Origin: Siphonodentalium dalli
Lineage: Eukaryota; Mollusca; Scaphopoda; Gadilida; Siphonodentaliidae
Direction of reading: 5' to 3'
DNA length: 64,000 nucleotides
Assembly: GCA_032622095.1 (NCBI GenBank)
Contig: CP136063.1
Span: 115,526,723 to 115,590,722 of the forward strand
In this document: positions 59,971-64,000 of the stretch, piece by piece
How the letters are laid out: each line of letters opens with the position of its first letter
Numbering within the stretch: the stretch's first letter is position 1
The notes under the pieces: model-generated
The model's input: only the letters and a program-made list of their open reading frames with translations
The model's database searches: none
What the model was told of the DNA's origin: nothing
Program-made: the position numbers and the translations under genes

Positions 59971-60130
59971 AAAGCCAGATTGTACCATCGAAATGGACAT
60001 TGCCTGATGATCCCTCTACTGAATAAATGCAAAACTGGTTATATATCTTAACAAGCCTATACTATTGCGCCTGCATGGACCGCACAGTATATAAAACACG
60101 TCGAATTATCAACAATTATAAAACACAAGC

Positions 60131-60607
60131 TTAAAGGTACTCAACCCGATAAAACTCCTCTCAATTACTATTTCAATGGCTTCGGGGGTCAAAAATATTT
60201 GATTCGAGTCGAGGAAGTCACCCATCAAAGCTCAGATTTGTTAGATATCGATTTTAGAAATCTATTATTTTTCATTATCGGGAATTCTTTCTGGCCCAGT
60301 ACGTAGTCAATTATTACCACTTGATTATAGAGTTATCCATCCTTGTCTGTTTGAATAGAATTTTGGCGTAAAATCTCGAGCATGTTACCAAATTGACGGC
60401 AGTTATAAGTACTCATCTCGAGAACATAAGAATTTTCAAAAATCAATATCTAATAACTCTGAGCTTTGTTTGATGGGTTCCTCGACTCGAATCAAATATT
60501 TTTTACCCCCAAAGCCAAAGAAATAGTAATATAGGACCCTCTGATCGGATTGTTGTTGTTGGAATCTGTTGAGATGGGGACCCTCTTTACGGGTTGAGTA
60601 CCTTTAA
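60131..60607. mobile_element. TTAA-flanked MITE, family 2, copy 1
   Basis: TTAA + AGGTACTCAACCCG at 60131 and CGGGTTGAGTACCT + TTAA at 60590-60607. The arms continue inward (GCTTCGGGGGTCAAAAATAT, ATTCGAGTCGAGGAA) as long inverted repeats. Confidence 0.75.
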
Positions 60608-61955
60608 TTTGGAGAGGTTTTGCATGGTCGGTTTAAGGGGGGGGGGGGGGACGCATGTTTTGCATAAATCCAGCCAAAAATAGCAAGAGATTTTCAACAA
60701 AGAATTTCACTGGATCTATCTGGCGAACAATCTTGAATTCCACATATCATCATCTTCAGTGTGTGTAGAATCTGAACAGCTATGTGAGAGATGACAAAAA
60801 CAATGGATTTTATAAAACATTTGAGGGGTTGAAAATATTATTTTCGTTTTTGTCCCATTCGGTACCAAGCACTGCTAGAATAATTAGTTATTTCACACAC
60901 CACTCTAATCACCAAATAGTTTATTGTCTTGGCTGTATGAGCTGGAGGAGGCTTCGTTTGTATCATAATGTTTCGATATATTTTTTTATTTTCGTAATAT
61001 AGCATCACATCCCCATGTATTATAATCAAGAATAAAGCAGTCACAATTATTCCAGCCCAATGACAACAAATGTTGATATACAGAGTGGTTCAATCAAGCA
61101 GGGAGCAACCACTTGGAATTGAGCCACAGTGTTAAGAGACATGGTAGTCAGCTTTAAGTTGGTTATGAACCCATGACCCAGAACTCATCTCAGCCCAATT
61201 TTTTATTGATAAACAGACATGACATGGAAATTCTCAAATATAGAAATTTAGTTATGGGTATAGTTGCCTTTCTAAATGAAAAGAATCAATCACGAATCAA
61301 GAATAATTAAGTCTCCTCTTATAATCATCAGATATGATATAATGGACATATGAATTGCACTTTTGAAAAAACATTTAGTTCTTGATACTTGAAAACAGTT
61401 AAAATTTTAAATATTGTTCATGCCAAAAAAGTGAAGTAAATGAGGTTATAATATCCAAGTGTTCGGTGGTCCTTTAATATTTTGTCACAGTAATAGCTTG
61501 TACCAAATTTCACAAAGAAATTCCTAACAGATTTTGAGAAAATCCATTTTGAAATACCAGGAAATTTTGGCAAAACGTGAATCTGATCCTTAATTTAAAC
61601 ACACACAAAACTTTTGTCTGTGACAAACGTGTCAACAACTTGCCAACTTGAAATTGTTCTGATAGTTTGATTTCCGAACTAATTTTCAATGCAAAAATGT
61701 TTTTTAACAGACAAAAGTCGTCTATTTTAATACTTACGACTGAAATAACCACCAGTTTAAAATCCGCAGCAATATATGGTCAGTATGTGGTATCAGGTTA
61801 GAAATTTCCAAAAGTTGAAAAGCTTCAAGTGAGACTTGCGTCAATTTCTATAAATTCCTGGTAATAACAACGATCCAATATCGACAATATGAATATACAG
61901 AACAATAATTAGAGTCGAAGATGTCTTCTGTAAACGTTCAGGTTAACAGGTTATC
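60608..61955. other. No gene; poly-G tract
   Basis: G-run near 60639. Frames at 60784-61044 overlap on both strands and lack motifs. Confidence 0.35.
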
Positions 61956-62407
61956 TTAAAGGTACTCAATCCGATTCGACGGTCCCCACATCATCAGATT
62001 CCAGCAACAACAGCATTTTTTGAGAAGCCGCTTCGGTAATCAGAATCCATTAATTGCCCAAAACTAATGCTAACCACAGTCAACTATAGTATAAAATTGC
62101 CCAAAACCTGTTATTTATCAACGTTTTGTTCAACGAAATTTTGCCGGTTTGTCAAACATATCACTAAAAAAAGCCACTGGATTTTAGAGTTATCGATCTT
62201 CATCCGCTATCTGGTCAGATAAGTTCTTCTCGTCGACAGTTTACTGGGCCATTTAAAATTAGAATAATAGATTTCAAACATCGATATCTGATCACTCCTA
62301 TAGCTTTGATGGGTGCATGGGTTCCTCGACTCGAATCAAATATTTTTTACCCCCGAAGCCAAGGAAATAGTAATTTGCGAGCGCTAATTCGGATTGAGTA
62401 CCTTTAA
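61956..62407. mobile_element. TTAA-flanked MITE, family 2, copy 2
   Basis: TTAA (61956-61959, 62404-62407) with ends AGGTACTCAATCCG / CGGATTGAGTACCT. The right arm CCTCGACTCGAATCAAATAT is shared with copy 1 at about 60480; the left arm is more diverged. Confidence 0.75.
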
Positions 62408-63068
62408 AATAAAATTTATTAATTTAATATAGATTTAGTTTATGGGTCCAGCCATCAACTTAGTCACGAATGTCCATGTACAAGACGCAATCGATTGTGC
62501 ATTGGGCAACGCGCGTGGCGCACGCCGTGTACAAACTTATGTTGATACGGGGCGTGAACTCAAGCCACTCACCGACAATACAATGCAATACATTTAATGA
62601 GTATATGTGGGACTATTATGCATTATCATATAACATTTATTTGAAACATTTGTTTGAAAACTGTACAAAAATATCTCGATGATGAGCATTCTATTTTTGC
62701 ATCCCGACTAACCTGCCACCTGTAATATTACTTCGTATACTCATCAGACAGTCAAACAATGGAAGCAGAGATTATAAAAACCAACTACAACACTTGAGTA
62801 CAGTATACCCCTTTAAGGTACCAAGGGACTATTTGGAAACATTCCAACCCATGCAAGGGTGGAAGCGAACATGGAATTCCCCACACTTGGGTATATTTAA
62901 GTCTGGTTCAAAGGGGTAAAGCTGCAAATTCTCAGTTGGAAACCACCCCCCCCCCCCCCCAGCGGCGACCATATAACCACGTCATGCATGTTCATACAAG
63001 CAAATATTAAAATATAGCAACACCCCGTCGAATTGCGCACGAAATTTGCATTACATAAGAAATGAACG
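62408..63068. other. No gene; poly-C tract
   Basis: C-run at about 62946-62960; no coding signal. Confidence 0.35.
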
Positions 63069-63176
63069 GTGGTCATGGGATTTTGACCGCGAGAAAAAAT
63101 CGGCAAACTGCATGAACCCCGAAGGGGTTCATGCGGAGTTTGCTGATTTTTAATCGCGGTCAAAACCCATGACCAC
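63069..63176. repeat. 108-bp near-perfect palindrome
   Basis: Arms GTGGTCATGGGATTTTGACC ... GCATGAACCCC with a GAA loop; only a few mismatches over about 52 bp per arm. No clear target duplication. Confidence 0.85.
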
Positions 63177-64000
63177 GTTGAATCCGCCATTTATTATTTA
63201 TATTTATATACTTAAGGGGGAGACGCACGTTTGCCCTTTTTTTCCAATTTTGGGTGGGTCAGGTAATTTGGCAATATCTAGATAAATCCACAACCGTATG
63301 CAATGGAACTTCACAGGGATGTAGAACACATATTGAGGAATGCATACCATGTATTAACAGTTTTGAAATATGAACATCATAAGAGTAATGAAGAGAGATT
63401 TGTAACATTTTATAATAAGTTCACTTTAGGTACCGAGAACTTTTATCTACTTCCACTTTCATCGTTAAACTGTAGTGACAGATGCAGCATCATATCTGTT
63501 TTCCATGAGAGGAGCCGTCTTTCTGCAGAAGAAGGAACACCATTCTTATAAATGAAGTCAAATTATGAGTACCCTATTCTGAAAAATGACAATAATTAAC
63601 CAGACATTTGCAATTGGGACTATTTTGAAATGTATGGAGGACAGGATGGACAAATAACAAATCAATTGAACTTGTAAAAAAAGCCTGTTTATTTGGATAT
63701 TAAATGGAAATAATCATAATACAATAATACAATGATATATATATATATATCAATGTATTATTATTAATTAATAATTAATTTAATAATTAATTATTAGTTA
63801 TTATTTAATTTTCAATTAAAAAAAATAATATTTTTTGAACTCTCAAAAGATAGTACTCTCATTCAGCGTTTCAATGCATAATATCTCTCAATATATGACA
63901 GATTGTCATTGATATCATACTTAACTGAACTGACCAAATAAATACACATGAATAAATCATAAATTTTGCTTCTGACATTCTGTGATTTTATCCCAGGACT
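63177..64000. other. AT-rich end of window with (TA)n and ATTAATTA tracts
   Basis: (TA)n at about 63735-63750 and an ATTAATTA-rich stretch to 63830. The 82-codon frame at 63303-63551 has no motif. Confidence 0.4.

Overview
The window looks like AT-rich nuclear DNA from an animal, most likely a marine invertebrate and perhaps a lophotrochozoan (mollusc, brachiopod or annelid-like). Support: no operons or closely packed ORFs, one intron-bounded coding exon, very frequent TACATGTA-type words, Penelope-like and LINE remnants, and many palindromic MITEs and simple-sequence tracts. The phylum is an inference; nothing here fixes a species.

Gene content is low. The only well-supported host gene piece is a coding exon on the minus strand (8507 to 7735; 249 codons from an ATG at 8481 to a phase-0 splice donor). 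It encodes a lysine- and serine-rich, probably nuclear protein that may be the N-terminal part of a ZNF608/609 (Scribbler) type protein. Its other exons must lie outside, or be non-coding exons at higher coordinates. A GC-richer patch at 33.8-34.4 kb holds overlapping orphan ORFs I could not identify.

The rest is a nested transposon landscape. 0-14.2 kb: eight copies of a Tc1/mariner-type palindromic MITE with TA target sites, none seen elsewhere; two TTAA-flanked (piggyBac-type) MITEs; and two copies of a fold-back element. 14-19 kb: mostly unique DNA with a 58-bp tandem duplication and a perfect palindrome. 19.4-29.2 kb: satellite-rich block with a Helentron/DINE-like element, a 1.1-kb pure (GACG)n tract inside a dispersed repeat with a second copy nearby, a 35/39-bp minisatellite with higher-order structure, and a 1.6-kb hAT-like element inserted into an older repeat. 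30.8-32.4 kb: a hAT element with a perfect 8-bp target duplication and a BED-finger ORF. 36-40 kb: a Penelope-like element with GIY-YIG domain and several LINE C-terminal remnants. 42-49 kb: fold-back and hAT-type MITEs and a tandemly repeated dispersed family. 49.4-57.3 kb: mostly unique-looking DNA. 57-64 kb: a 200-bp hAT fold-back MITE, a LINE 3' end on the minus strand, two more TTAA elements and a near-perfect 108-bp palindrome.

Nothing is operon-like, and I see no convincing tRNA, rRNA, CRISPR array or intact transposase. Coordinates were read by eye; terminal inverted repeats and target duplications were checked base by base where stated.
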